Of a DNA stretch of 64,000 bases, positions 1 through 8,660 are shown piece by piece. Below the pieces are notes generated by a model. That model was not told where the DNA came from. It made no database searches and saw nothing but the letters and a program-made list of their open reading frames with translations. The stretch covers positions 62,001-126,000 of the forward strand of contig CAZBZS010000001.1 of the NCBI GenBank assembly GCA_964496475.1. The letters run 5' to 3'. Every line of letters starts with the position of its first letter. Positions within the stretch are counted from its first letter, which is position 1. A program made the translations under genes and the position numbers. The stretch is from JASLPR01 sp964496475. Its GTDB lineage: Bacteria; Chloroflexota; UBA11872; VXNJ01.

Positions 1-172
1 AGAGGATGGGTATGTGGACGTGGCGCGAATCCTGCGGGCGGTGCTGGCGGCCAATCCGGCGGCGGCGGTGATCTTCGAGCCCTCTGTGCCAGCGGGCATG
101 ACCGCCGAGTACATCGCCGAGGGAGTGGAGTGGGTGCGCAGCTTGATTGCGGCGGCCGTAGCGGGGGCCTAG
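1..172 (+). CDS. C-terminus of a TIM-barrel sugar isomerase/epimerase-like protein (partial)
   Basis: The reading frame is open from base 2 to a TAG at 170-172 and enters from outside the window, so only the last 56 residues are visible. They contain a hydrophobic strand followed by a Glu (VIFEPSV) and a terminal amphipathic helix ending EWVRSLIAAA. This resembles the last beta-alpha unit of xylose isomerase-like TIM barrels (sugar phosphate isomerase/epimerase family), but the fragment is too short to prove it. It lies 47 bases upstream of the next gene on the same strand. Confidence 0.45.
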   Translation, partial: EDGYVDVARILRAVLAANPAAAVIFEPSVPAGMTAEYIAEGVEWVRSLIAAAVAGA

Positions 173-219
173 ACTAGCCGCCGACACTGGCAGCAACAGG
201 GAGGAAACCCGGGGCGGCC

Positions 220-1383
220 ATGAGTGGAAGCGGCTGTGGCCATCGCTTAAGACCCCAACCAATGATCACCTACGAACGCCTCCGCAACACACTGGTCGCG
301 GTACTGATCGTAATCGCGGTGATCTGGATCGGGGAGTTCCTATGGAATCTGGCCGGGCACTTCTCGAGTCTGGTGTTGATCTTCTTCTTCGCCTGGCTGG
401 TTAGTTTCGCGCTTACCCCGTTGGTCCGGCGTCTGCAGGCGGCCCGGGTGGCGACCGGCCCCGCGACCGGGATCGTCTATCTGGGCATGTTTGCCATCGC
501 GGCCCTCGGATCGGTATTCGTGCTGCCGGAAATGGTTGGCGATCTCGTGGGACTGGGCGGCAACGCGTCCGCATACGGTAACGACGTGCAGGTAATCGCC
601 AACGATCTTCGCCACGCGCTCGTCAATCTGGGGTTGTCCGCGGAGACCATGGACGACGCCCTTAACGACATCGGTGCGAACTTCGCCGACGCCAGCGGGA
701 CGATCATCACCGGCGTTATTGGGGCGCTTTCCGGACTGGCAAACGCGATATTGATCGCGGCCGTGACCCTCATCGTTTCCTTCTACATGGTGCTCAATTG
801 GGACAGCGCTTTGCGCCGCTTCACGACATCGCTGCCTGGGAACTGGGGACCGGCGGTGGCCAGCGCATCGGCACTGGCTGAATCGACGTTTTCAGCGTAT
901 CTGCGGGGTCAGGGTCTCGGCGGAGTAGTTTTCGGCGTGATCGTCGCGATCACGATGTTCGCGGCGGGGCTGGACTACATCCTGGCGATATCGGTGCTGG
1001 CCGGCCTGGCCATGACGATCCCGTTCGTCGGCCTCGTAATCGGATTGCTGCTGCCGATTGGCGCGACTCTGCTGCAGGATCCGTCGCTCGGTTTGTGGGT
1101 GGCGATTCCACTCGTGGCCTCACAGCAGATATTGGACAACGTCGTAATGCCGAGGCTCATGGCCTCGGCAATGGGAGTGCATCCGGTGGTGGTGATCGCC
1201 TCGATCCTGATCGGATCGACCGCGGCGGGATTCTGGGGGGCCGTTTTCGGAGTGCCTTTCGGGGCTCTCGTCTACTTCGCGGCGACCGCTGTCTACAAAC
1301 GCTTGATCAGTGCGGAAGCCCGCCGTAGCCTTCATGCGAGTTCAGCATCGCTGACAGGCCCGGTGTCAACCCGGGAGCCGTGA
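220..1383 (+). CDS. AI-2E family transporter (PerM-like permease)
   Basis: A 387-residue integral membrane protein of the AI-2E transporter (YdiK/PerM/TqsA) family, whose members move small molecules or ions across the inner membrane; substrates are rarely known. Hydrophobic segments lie at about residues 26-46, 51-69, 80-105, 177-194, a long block 231-285, and 322-353. The soluble stretch at about 110-175 and the paired C-terminal helices with the family-like ending GAVFGVPFGALVYF support the call. A GGGAGG lies at 199-204, about 15 bases before the ATG at 220. An in-frame ATG at 262, just before the first hydrophobic segment, is an equally good start and would give 373 residues. It precedes the ABC exporter pair on the same strand. 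The substrate cannot be inferred. Confidence 0.85.
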   Translation: MSGSGCGHRLRPQPMITYERLRNTLVAVLIVIAVIWIGEFLWNLAGHFSSLVLIFFFAWLVSFALTPLVRRLQAARVATGPATGIVYLGMFAIAALGSVFVLPEMVGDLVGLGGNASAYGNDVQVIANDLRHALVNLGLSAETMDDALNDIGANFADASGTIITGVIGALSGLANAILIAAVTLIVSFYMVLNWDSALRRFTTSLPGNWGPAVASASALAESTFSAYLRGQGLGGVVFGVIVAITMFAAGLDYILAISVLAGLAMTIPFVGLVIGLLLPIGATLLQDPSLGLWVAIPLVASQQILDNVVMPRLMASAMGVHPVVVIASILIGSTAAGFWGAVFGVPFGALVYFAATAVYKRLISAEARRSLHASSASLTGPVSTREP

Positions 1384-1506
1384 CGCGGAACTGCGGATGA
1401 ACGGCCAAACGCCAGGTCTGAAGGGAAAAATCTCTGCAAAAGGACAGCGAGTAGTCTGAATACGCTGCTTCGGCTCCTGCGCTACCAGCGCACCCACGGG
1501 CGCCTG

Positions 1507-3195
1507 GTGGTGTTTTCAATCGCCGCCCTGATCCTCTCGCTAATCGTCGAGGGGGCGGCGCCCGCCGCGATCGCGGTCGCTATCAATCGCGCGCTCGACG
1601 GCGACGAAAGCGGGGCCTTACTGGCGTTCGCGCTGCTGGCGGCCGGGCTGTTTCTGGCTCGCGGCATCCTCAGCGGGGCATTCAATTTCCTCTGGCAATT
1701 CCAGTCGCGCCTGATCGACCGCGACCTGCGCGACGAGTTTTACGCACACCTGCAAAGACTTTCGTATTCGTTCTTCGACCGGGCTGAGTCAGGCGACCTG
1801 ATCTCACGGGGAATATCGGATATCGAAGCCGCGCGTATGGCCGGCGGGATGGGCTTATACCGGCTGGGGGAGATTGTCGGCAAATACGCCGTAGTCCTCA
1901 TCATCATGTTCAGCGTCAACGCCAGACTCGCCCTCTTCACCCTGGCGTCGACCCCGCTCATGATCGTGACGACCATCTATTTCAGCCACCAATTGCGCCG
2001 TCGCTGGGTGCGGGTACAGGCCCAGCGATCCATCATGACCAGCACCCTCACCGAGGCCCTGACCGGTGCCCGCGTGGTGAAGGCTTTCGCCCAGGAAGAG
2101 GCGGAGACGATGAGGTTTGAACGGGCCGTCAAGGACCTCACCAATGACTTCCTGGGCGCGATCAAGCAATATTCACTGTTCCTGCCGGTCCTGGTATTCC
2201 TGTCTTCGCTCGGCACCATGGCCCTGATCTGGGTGGGCTTTTCGCTGGTAATCGACGGCGCCATCGAAATCGGGACAATCGTACAATTCAATATCTACGT
2301 CGTAATGCTCTTCGGCCCCACCCGCGCCCTCGGCGCGGTGGTGCAGCGCCTCCAGAACGGGCTCGCCGCGGCGGATCGCGTGTTCGAAATCCTGGATTTG
2401 AAGCCGGAGGTTGAGAGCCCGCTTGCAGCCAGTTCCCCCAGACGAATCGAAGGACGCGTCCGCTTCGAGCAGGTGAGCTTCCGCTACGGCCGGGGCGAGA
2501 CCGTGCTGCATGACATCAGCATCGAAATCCCGCCAGGGGCAACGGTGGGGATCATCGGACCCACCGGCTCCGGCAAGACCACCCTCGTCAACCTGATCGC
2601 CCGCTACTACGACCCAACAGAAGGCCGGGTCACGATCGACGGGCAGGACCTTCGCGACTACGACCTGGAGTGGCTGCGGCGCAATCTGGCGACCGTGCCG
2701 CAAGATCCCTATCTGTTCACCAACACCATGGCCAAGAACATCGCCTACGCGCGCCCGCAGTCCGATCCCGACGCCATTGCGGCGGCTGCCACCAGGGCCC
2801 AGGCGGGACGGTTCATAGACAATCTACCTGATCGCTACGAGACGATTGTAGGCGAGCGTGGTGTGGGGCTGTCGGGAGGACAGCGCCAGCGGGTCACGAT
2901 TTCTCGGGCGCTGCTGATGAACGCGCCGATTCTCATCCTAGACGACTCCACCTCAAGCGTGGACACCGAGACCGAGCGCCTGATCCGCGACGCCATGCGG
3001 GAGTCGTTCGCCGGTCGAACCACGATCGTGGTCGGCCAGCGAGTGGGCAGCGTCATGGACGCTAACGAAATCCTGGTGATGGACGAGGGGCGAATAGTGG
3101 AGCGGGGAGTTCATGCCGATCTGGTCGCGGCAGGGGGGCTTTACGCGGAGATCCACCGCCTGCAATCGCCCGCCGCCACGCGGTCCGGGAGTTGA
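1507..3195 (+). CDS. ABC exporter half-transporter, subunit with degenerate ATP site
   Basis: Type IV ABC exporter with an N-terminal six-helix membrane domain (about residues 1-300) and a C-terminal nucleotide-binding domain. Walker A is GPTGSGKTT near residue 350 and the signature LSGGQ is intact near 454. The Walker B catalytic Glu is replaced by Asp (LILDDSTSS, near 478) and the switch His by Gln (VVGQRV, near 510). These are hallmarks of the inactive-site subunit of heterodimeric exporters. The GTG at 1507 falls inside the first membrane helix and would lose the preceding elbow helix. The same frame is open upstream without ATG, GTG or TTG, and a CTG at 1456 behind an AGGA at 1441-1444 would restore about 17 residues (LNTLLRLLRYQRT...). 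The partner gene begins 4 bases after the stop. Confidence 0.9.
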   Translation: MVFSIAALILSLIVEGAAPAAIAVAINRALDGDESGALLAFALLAAGLFLARGILSGAFNFLWQFQSRLIDRDLRDEFYAHLQRLSYSFFDRAESGDLISRGISDIEAARMAGGMGLYRLGEIVGKYAVVLIIMFSVNARLALFTLASTPLMIVTTIYFSHQLRRRWVRVQAQRSIMTSTLTEALTGARVVKAFAQEEAETMRFERAVKDLTNDFLGAIKQYSLFLPVLVFLSSLGTMALIWVGFSLVIDGAIEIGTIVQFNIYVVMLFGPTRALGAVVQRLQNGLAAADRVFEILDLKPEVESPLAASSPRRIEGRVRFEQVSFRYGRGETVLHDISIEIPPGATVGIIGPTGSGKTTLVNLIARYYDPTEGRVTIDGQDLRDYDLEWLRRNLATVPQDPYLFTNTMAKNIAYARPQSDPDAIAAAATRAQAGRFIDNLPDRYETIVGERGVGLSGGQRQRVTISRALLMNAPILILDDSTSSVDTETERLIRDAMRESFAGRTTIVVGQRVGSVMDANEILVMDEGRIVERGVHADLVAAGGLYAEIHRLQSPAATRSGS

Positions 3196-3199
3196 GCGC

Positions 3200-5029
3200 G
3201 TGATCCACTATCGGCACGATATCGAGCGGGCGCGGGCTCCCTTCAACTGGTCGCTCACCACCCGGATGCTCGGCTACATCGCCAGGCGACGAAGCAATCT
3301 GGTGATCGGCGGGGCCCTGTCGCTGATCGTCGCCGGCGTCGCGCTGGTTCAGCCGATTCTGGTAATGGAGGCAATCCGTCGGGGCATCGGCGACGGCGAC
3401 TTCCAGCTGCTGGCCACCCTGGGAATCCTCTACGTGCTAATCACCGCCGTCGCGAACGTGGCCATGGGGTGGGAAATTTGGCTGCTCTCCGTGGTGGGCC
3501 AAGGGGTTCTTTACGATCTGCGCACCGAATTGTTTCGCAAATTGCAGCGCCTTTCGCTCAACTACTACGACCGCACCAACAGCGGATCGATCATCTCGCG
3601 CTTCACCAGCGACGTGAACGCGCTGAATGACATCCTGACCGAGGGCCTGGTGAGCACCATCACCGATTTCATCCTGATCCTCGGGATTTTCGTGGCGATG
3701 TTCATGCAGAGCTGGCAGTTGGGGGTGGTCACTATCCTGATTGTGCCCATCATGCTGCCGGCGGCGGCGGTGTTCCGGACCTATGCCGCTCGCTCGTATC
3801 GACTGGTGCGGGCGTTGATGTCGGAGACGAACGCGAACCTCGCCGAGAGCATCATCGGCATGAAGACGACCCAGGCATTCACCCGTGAGGAAGAGAACGC
3901 GCGCCTGTTTGGCACGGTCACGGAGAGAACGCTCCAGGCACACAAACGGGCCCGCCTCATCGGCGTGAGCATCATCCCAGCGGTGGACCTGCTGCTGGCG
4001 CTGGCCGTGGCCCTGGTGCTTATCGTGGGCGGGCGCTTGGTGGAGGTTGACGGTGACAACCGGCTGGAGGTGGTCGCCGTCGTGACGCTGTTCCTGCTGT
4101 ACCTGCAGCGACTGTTCCAACCGCTGCAGGAGCTGGGGGCGCGATTCGACTTGCTACAGGCCGCCATGGCCGCCGCCGAGCGGATATTCGGCCTCCTGGA
4201 CACGCAGGTGACGGTAACCGACCGGCCGGACGCCGCGCTGCTGGCGCCGATCGAGGGTCGGGTCCGATTCGACCAGGTCAAATTCGAATATCTTCCCGAC
4301 CAGCCCGTGCTACACGGTATCTCGTTCGACCTGGACCAGGGTAAGACCCTCGCACTGGTGGGGGCGACCGGGGCCGGTAAGACGACGATCATCAGCCTGA
4401 TGTACCGCTTCTACGACGTGACCGGCGGAGCCATAACTATCGACGGAACCGACGTTCGCACCGTGACCCAACAGTCGTTGCGCTCGCAGATGGGGCTGGT
4501 GCTGCAAGACCCGTTCCTGTTCAAGGGGACGATTCGCGACAACATCGCCTACGCCCGACCGGACGCGACCCAGGCGGAGGTCGAGGAGGCCGCGAAAGTT
4601 GTGCACCTGCACGACACCGTGATGCAGATGGACTTCGGCTACGACACCGCAGTGGCCGAGCGGGGCATCCGGCTGTCAATGGGTCAGCGGCAGCTCGTGT
4701 CGTTCGCCCGGGCCCTGCTGGCGGACCCAAAGATTCTGGTTCTCGACGAGGCGACCAGCAGCGTGGACACGCAGACCGAGGCGCTGGTACAGGGCGCGCT
4801 GGCCCGGCTGATGGAGAACCGCACCTCGATCGTAATCGCGCACCGCCTGTCCACGGTGCGGAACGCGGACGAGATTCTGGTGCTGGAACTGGGGCGGATC
4901 ATCGAGCGGGGAACGCACGAGACCCTGGTGAACGCCGGCGGGCACTACCAGCGGCTAAACGAGCTGGGGCTTTCACTATCGGACGAGGATCTGGGCGAGC
5001 GCCTTTCGGCCGGGAGTTCGAGCAGCTGA
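3200..5029 (+). CDS. ABC exporter half-transporter, subunit with canonical Walker B and switch His
   Basis: Second half of the heterodimeric exporter, 609 residues from the GTG at 3200. A longer in-frame start at 3113 would overlap the upstream gene by more than 80 bases and is unlikely. The membrane domain covers about residues 25-330. The nucleotide-binding domain has Walker A GATGAGKTT near 388, Walker B with catalytic Glu (LVLDEATSS, near 515) and the switch His (IAHRLSTV, near 546). Its signature reads LSMGQ instead of LSGGQ. In such dimers the signature of one subunit pairs with the Walker motifs of the other, so this altered signature completes the degenerate site of the upstream subunit. 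Substrate unknown; drug or lipid export is the usual guess for the family. Confidence 0.92.
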   Translation: MIHYRHDIERARAPFNWSLTTRMLGYIARRRSNLVIGGALSLIVAGVALVQPILVMEAIRRGIGDGDFQLLATLGILYVLITAVANVAMGWEIWLLSVVGQGVLYDLRTELFRKLQRLSLNYYDRTNSGSIISRFTSDVNALNDILTEGLVSTITDFILILGIFVAMFMQSWQLGVVTILIVPIMLPAAAVFRTYAARSYRLVRALMSETNANLAESIIGMKTTQAFTREEENARLFGTVTERTLQAHKRARLIGVSIIPAVDLLLALAVALVLIVGGRLVEVDGDNRLEVVAVVTLFLLYLQRLFQPLQELGARFDLLQAAMAAAERIFGLLDTQVTVTDRPDAALLAPIEGRVRFDQVKFEYLPDQPVLHGISFDLDQGKTLALVGATGAGKTTIISLMYRFYDVTGGAITIDGTDVRTVTQQSLRSQMGLVLQDPFLFKGTIRDNIAYARPDATQAEVEEAAKVVHLHDTVMQMDFGYDTAVAERGIRLSMGQRQLVSFARALLADPKILVLDEATSSVDTQTEALVQGALARLMENRTSIVIAHRLSTVRNADEILVLELGRIIERGTHETLVNAGGHYQRLNELGLSLSDEDLGERLSAGSSSS

Positions 5030-5323
5030 CGGGGACGCATTACCGGGGAGTTGGAGCGGCCGGGAGCCTCGCCGGATGGTGCCCGAAACACAAAAAGGGA
5101 CGCTCCACCGACGCCGGTCGCCACCAATTTGTCCCCGGGTTTACCAGGTGGGTGCCCGCGGCCGACACGAACGGCTTTCGCCGATCCCGCCACCAGCCAA
5201 GCTCCCCTATTTGAAGTGTTGGAACAAAATATTCAGGCGATTATCGAACGCGGTCGAGCGTCCTCAGCCAATTATCGCCCATGCGGCAGCGGCTGTGAAG
5301 TAACTCCCGCAACGCCAGGACGG

Positions 5324-7123
5324 TCATTCCAATCCAGAATCCTGCCTGACAACTGGTCCGGCAACCAGCTCAAGTCCGAGTTCGGCGAGCTGCTCGGCCG
5401 TCACGGTGGAGGGGGCATCCTGGGCGAGATCACGGCCTTCCTGGGATTTGGGGAACGCCACCACTTCGCGGATGTTCTCGGTGTCACGAAGAAGCATTAT
5501 CAGGCGGTCGATGCCCGTGGCAATGCCGCCGTGAGGGGGGACGCCAAAGTCGAACGCGCGCAGCATGCCGCCAAAATTAGCCGCAATTGAGTCTTCGTCG
5601 TAGCCGAGGAGACCGAAGACCTTGCGCTGAAGTTCGGCATCGTCGATCCGGATGCTGCCACCGCCCAGCTCGTGGCCGTTGCAGACCAGGTCGTATTGCC
5701 GGGACACGGCGGAGACCGGGTCCGTGTCCAGCAGATGCTCATCGCCGGGACGCACGCCGCAGAACGGGTTATGCGAGAACGTGAGGCGATCCTCACTCTC
5801 TACTTCCTCCAGCAGCGGAAAGTCGAGCACCCACGCAAAGGCCATCAAATCAGGATCGCACAGTCCCAGGCGATCCCCCATGTACTCGCGCAGGTTCCCG
5901 AGCGTCTGGTGGGCGACGGCGGCGGTGTCGGCTACCATGACCGCCAGATCGCCTTCCTCCAGGCCAAGAGCTTCAACCATCCGGGCGAAGCGTTCTTCGT
6001 CGAATACGTTGAGCAGCGGGCTGCGGAAGCCGTCGGGGTTGCGGGCAACGGAGATGAGACCCTTTGCGCCGAACCGGCGGGCGTACTCGACAAGCCCGTC
6101 CACTTGCTTCCGCGAATAATCAGCGCAACCAGGCAGGACGATGGCCTTCACCACCCCACCTGCGGCGACCGTGGCGTCGAAGGCACGGAAGCCGCCTCCA
6201 TCAACGGCGGTGGTGACATCGATTAGGTGCATCTCGAAGCGCATATCCGGGCCGTCGGTGCCGTAGCGGTCCAGGCACTCGGCATAGGTGAGGCGGGGGA
6301 AGGGCTTGGCCAGCAACCGTTTTGGGGACAGCTCTTCGACAATGCGGATGTGCAGGCGCTCGACGAGATCCAGGATGTCGTCCTCGTCGATGAAGCTCAT
6401 CTCCACGTCGAGCTGGGTGAACTCGGCGCTGCGGGACGCACGAAGATCTTCATCACGGAAGCAGCGGGCGATCTGAAAGTACTTGTCCAGCCCGGCGATC
6501 ATCAGTATCTGCTTCATTTGCTGGGGCGATTGCGGAAGCGCGTAGAACATGCCCGGTTGCAACCGGCTGGGGACCAAGAAATCGCGCGCACCCTCGGGCG
6601 TGCTCTTGATCAGGACCGGAGTTTCGATGTCGAGGAATCCCTCGTCGTCGAAGAAGTTGCGCATGAGCTTGACGACCCGGTGACGCAGGATCAGGTTGTC
6701 GCGCTGGCCGGTGCGGCGCAGGTCCAGGTAGCGGTATTGGAGGCGAAGAGTCTCGTCGACCGGGGACTCTTCGTTGATATAGAAGGGCGGAGTCTCCGAC
6801 TCGGAGAGCACCTCGATTTCATCAGCGAGAACTTCGATGGCGCCGGTGGCGAGCTCTACGTTGGCGGTGCCCTCGGGGCGGATGCCTACCTCGCCGCGCA
6901 CGGCGATCACAAACTCAGCCCGCAATCCCCCGGCGATGAGGTGGGCGTCCGGCGAGCGGTCGGGGTTGAATACGAACTGGGTCAGGCCATAGCGGTCGCG
7001 CAGGTCGACGAATATTAGTCCGCCGTGGTCGCGACGGCGATGTACCCAACCGTTGAGGACGACGTGGCTTCCGGCATCCTCGGGTCGCAACTGGTCACAG
7101 GTGACCGTGCGTTTCATTCGCAT
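5324..7123 (-). CDS. aspS: Aspartyl-tRNA synthetase, probably non-discriminating
   Basis: Class II synthetase that charges tRNA-Asp (and probably tRNA-Asn) with aspartate in the cytoplasm; 599 residues, normal for the bacterial type with a GAD insertion. The N-terminal OB-fold anticodon domain covers about residues 1-105. Motif 2 reads CFRDEDLRASR near 225 and motif 3 HGGIATGIDRL near 545, followed by the usual REVVAFPKSQEG block. His33 (in RRRDHGG) and Gly85 (in RPEGT) match the residues that mark non-discriminating AspRS, as in Pseudomonas aeruginosa His31/Gly83; E. coli has Leu and Lys there. This implies an indirect Asn-tRNA route with GatCAB. It is the last gene of a minus-strand run behind infC and a hypothetical gene. 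Confidence 0.97.
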   Translation of the reverse strand: MRMKRTVTCDQLRPEDAGSHVVLNGWVHRRRDHGGLIFVDLRDRYGLTQFVFNPDRSPDAHLIAGGLRAEFVIAVRGEVGIRPEGTANVELATGAIEVLADEIEVLSESETPPFYINEESPVDETLRLQYRYLDLRRTGQRDNLILRHRVVKLMRNFFDDEGFLDIETPVLIKSTPEGARDFLVPSRLQPGMFYALPQSPQQMKQILMIAGLDKYFQIARCFRDEDLRASRSAEFTQLDVEMSFIDEDDILDLVERLHIRIVEELSPKRLLAKPFPRLTYAECLDRYGTDGPDMRFEMHLIDVTTAVDGGGFRAFDATVAAGGVVKAIVLPGCADYSRKQVDGLVEYARRFGAKGLISVARNPDGFRSPLLNVFDEERFARMVEALGLEEGDLAVMVADTAAVAHQTLGNLREYMGDRLGLCDPDLMAFAWVLDFPLLEEVESEDRLTFSHNPFCGVRPGDEHLLDTDPVSAVSRQYDLVCNGHELGGGSIRIDDAELQRKVFGLLGYDEDSIAANFGGMLRAFDFGVPPHGGIATGIDRLIMLLRDTENIREVVAFPKSQEGRDLAQDAPSTVTAEQLAELGLELVAGPVVRQDSGLE

Positions 7124-7194
7124 GTAAGCCGCCTCAAGTGCATCTACAAAAAAGGCCCGGAATCTCCCGGACGGTCGCAGCCGAGCGGCCCATC

Positions 7195-7821
7195 CTAGCC
7201 GTCATCGAGTTCGTCCGCGAGCGCGGCCAGGCAGAACTCGCGAAACGCACGAAAGCGACTGCCGGGCCGCATCTCGGGCTCGCACGCTTCCATCGCGGTC
7301 AGGGCTTCGTCGCCGGCGGTGAGCAAAAGACGGACTTTGAACAGGGCGTAGGCGTATTCCGGGTGTTTATCGCGGAGATAGGCGAAGATCGAGCCGGACG
7401 TGCGCTCGAAACGGGCCGCGACCCCGGGATCGCGCACCAGGCGTTCGACCTCGCGCAGAGGGCGGGTCCAGCCTCGGCCGAGGCGATAATCAACCCGGTC
7501 CAGCAGCAGGCCGTATTCCCCGAGAATCGGGCGTATCCGTGAAGCCAATTCGTCGAAGGTCAGCGTCTTCACGTCGGTTTGCGGCCGGCCGATCTCCTCC
7601 GCCAGACCTTCCCAGTCCACCGCCACCCCCGGGTATAGCGCCTCGAATTCCAGCTTCAGCTGGCTGGTGACCAGCGGATTGGGTCCCATGTAGGCCAAGA
7701 AACGCATGCCCACTTCATCGCCATCATCTGGCTCTTCCACCACCCACGCGACTCGGATGGTGCGCACAGAGCCATTTGGCAGCCTGCGTTCTTCCGTGCG
7801 CCAGCGCAGGTGTACCGACAC
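7195..7821 (-). CDS. Hypothetical protein between infC and aspS
   Basis: A 208-residue soluble protein that I do not recognise. It has no signal peptide, no membrane segment and no obvious catalytic motif. The N-terminal part is beta-rich, beginning MSVHLRWRTEERRL with a later FLAYMGPNP. The rest is mostly charged helices rich in Arg, Glu and Leu, ending AALADELDDG. It sits 68 bases downstream of infC and 71 bases upstream of aspS on the same strand, so it may be co-transcribed with translation genes. Codon use and frame bias look like its neighbours, supporting a real gene. Confidence 0.7.
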   Translation of the reverse strand: MSVHLRWRTEERRLPNGSVRTIRVAWVVEEPDDGDEVGMRFLAYMGPNPLVTSQLKLEFEALYPGVAVDWEGLAEEIGRPQTDVKTLTFDELASRIRPILGEYGLLLDRVDYRLGRGWTRPLREVERLVRDPGVAARFERTSGSIFAYLRDKHPEYAYALFKVRLLLTAGDEALTAMEACEPEMRPGSRFRAFREFCLAALADELDDG

Positions 7822-7889
7822 AGCTCAATACCTCCTGCCCGACTTTAGCGCCTCTCCAGCAGGCGTCCGCCGCGGGACCCGTAAATCTG

Positions 7890-8462
7890 TCAGGCCTGCT
7901 TGTCGCCCGTGGCGCCCGGTCCGGGGACGAGAATCACCGCGAACGAGAAGTTCCCCTCCTGCACGATCGGCCGCTCCACTACCGCCAGATCGGCCAGGCG
8001 CTCGACCACGGTGTTGAGGAGCTGCGCCGCCAGTTCCGGGTAAATTCGCTCGCGTCCTCGCATCCGCACCGTCGCCTTGACCTTGGCTCCCGACCTCAGA
8101 AACTTGGCCATGCGGTTCACTTTGGTTTTGATGTCATGCTCTTCCGTGCGCGGACGGAAGCGCACTTCCTTCACGTCGCCGGCGCGCTGGTGCTTGCGGC
8201 CTTCACGCTCTTTCCGATTCTGCTCGTACTTGAACTTCCCGTAGTCCATGAGCTTGGCAACTGGCGGTCTCTGGTTTGGCGACACCTCCACCAAATCATA
8301 TCCGCGCTGGCGGGCCAGACGCATCGCCTCCTCTGTGTCTATCACCCCCAGCGACGTGTTCGTTTCGTCAACCAGCAGAACCTGCCTGATGTGAATACGC
8401 TCGTTAATGCGGAGTTCCCGAGAATCCCTGCTTATTGCTCCACTCCCCGATAATCGCGACAT
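7890..8462 (-). CDS. infC: Translation initiation factor IF-3
   Basis: IF-3 binds the 30S subunit, prevents premature 50S joining and checks initiator tRNA and start codon. The 190-residue product has the N-domain opening RINERIHIRQVLLVDE (about residues 18-33), a linker with KFKYEQNRKEREGRK, and the C-domain block RMAKFLRSGAKVKATVRMRG followed by a strand-helix-strand end. The ATG at 8462 lies about a dozen bases after an AAAAGGGG stretch. The usual downstream partners rpmI and rplT do not follow: the next minus-strand gene is a hypothetical and then aspS. The first 15 residues are an extension beyond the typical start and could be shortened. Confidence 0.95.
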   Translation of the reverse strand: MSRLSGSGAISRDSRELRINERIHIRQVLLVDETNTSLGVIDTEEAMRLARQRGYDLVEVSPNQRPPVAKLMDYGKFKYEQNRKEREGRKHQRAGDVKEVRFRPRTEEHDIKTKVNRMAKFLRSGAKVKATVRMRGRERIYPELAAQLLNTVVERLADLAVVERPIVQEGNFSFAVILVPGPGATGDKQA

Positions 8463-8613
8463 CTTTTGTGCCCCTTTTAGGGCGCAGACCAGAGCGCATC
8501 GCTCGCGGTATTCGCCAGCACATACCCCTAAAACCCGGCTTGCAATGCCCTTCTGCGTCCCACGATATCAGAAAATGTCAATGTTGCTTCCTCCACCTGT
8601 GAGTTGGTCCGGG

Positions 8614-8619
8614 TATACT
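8614..8619 (+). promoter_or_regulatory. Possible -10 element upstream of the propeller-protein gene
   Basis: TATACT lies 42 bases before the ATG at 8661, in the divergent gap between infC and that gene. No good TTGACA-like box is present at 16-18 bases upstream (the hexamer there is CTCCAC), so this is only a weak candidate. Confidence 0.3.
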
Positions 8620-8660
8620 CGCGACAACGGTGCCGGGGAGGCGCAGCTCGATAACGGGCG

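Noticed and set aside
5051..5590. Plus-strand frame of 179 codons downstream of the ABC pair
   Set aside because: Its second half is antisense to the end of aspS, and the first half has no ribosome site or recognisable sequence.
6227..7018. Long plus-strand frame opposite aspS
   Set aside because: It is a mirror frame of a clear aspS gene, caused by the high GC content and codon bias.
8576..8581. TTGACA on the minus strand upstream of infC
   Set aside because: No acceptable -10 box lies at 16-18 bases from it; the hexamer there is ACGCAG.
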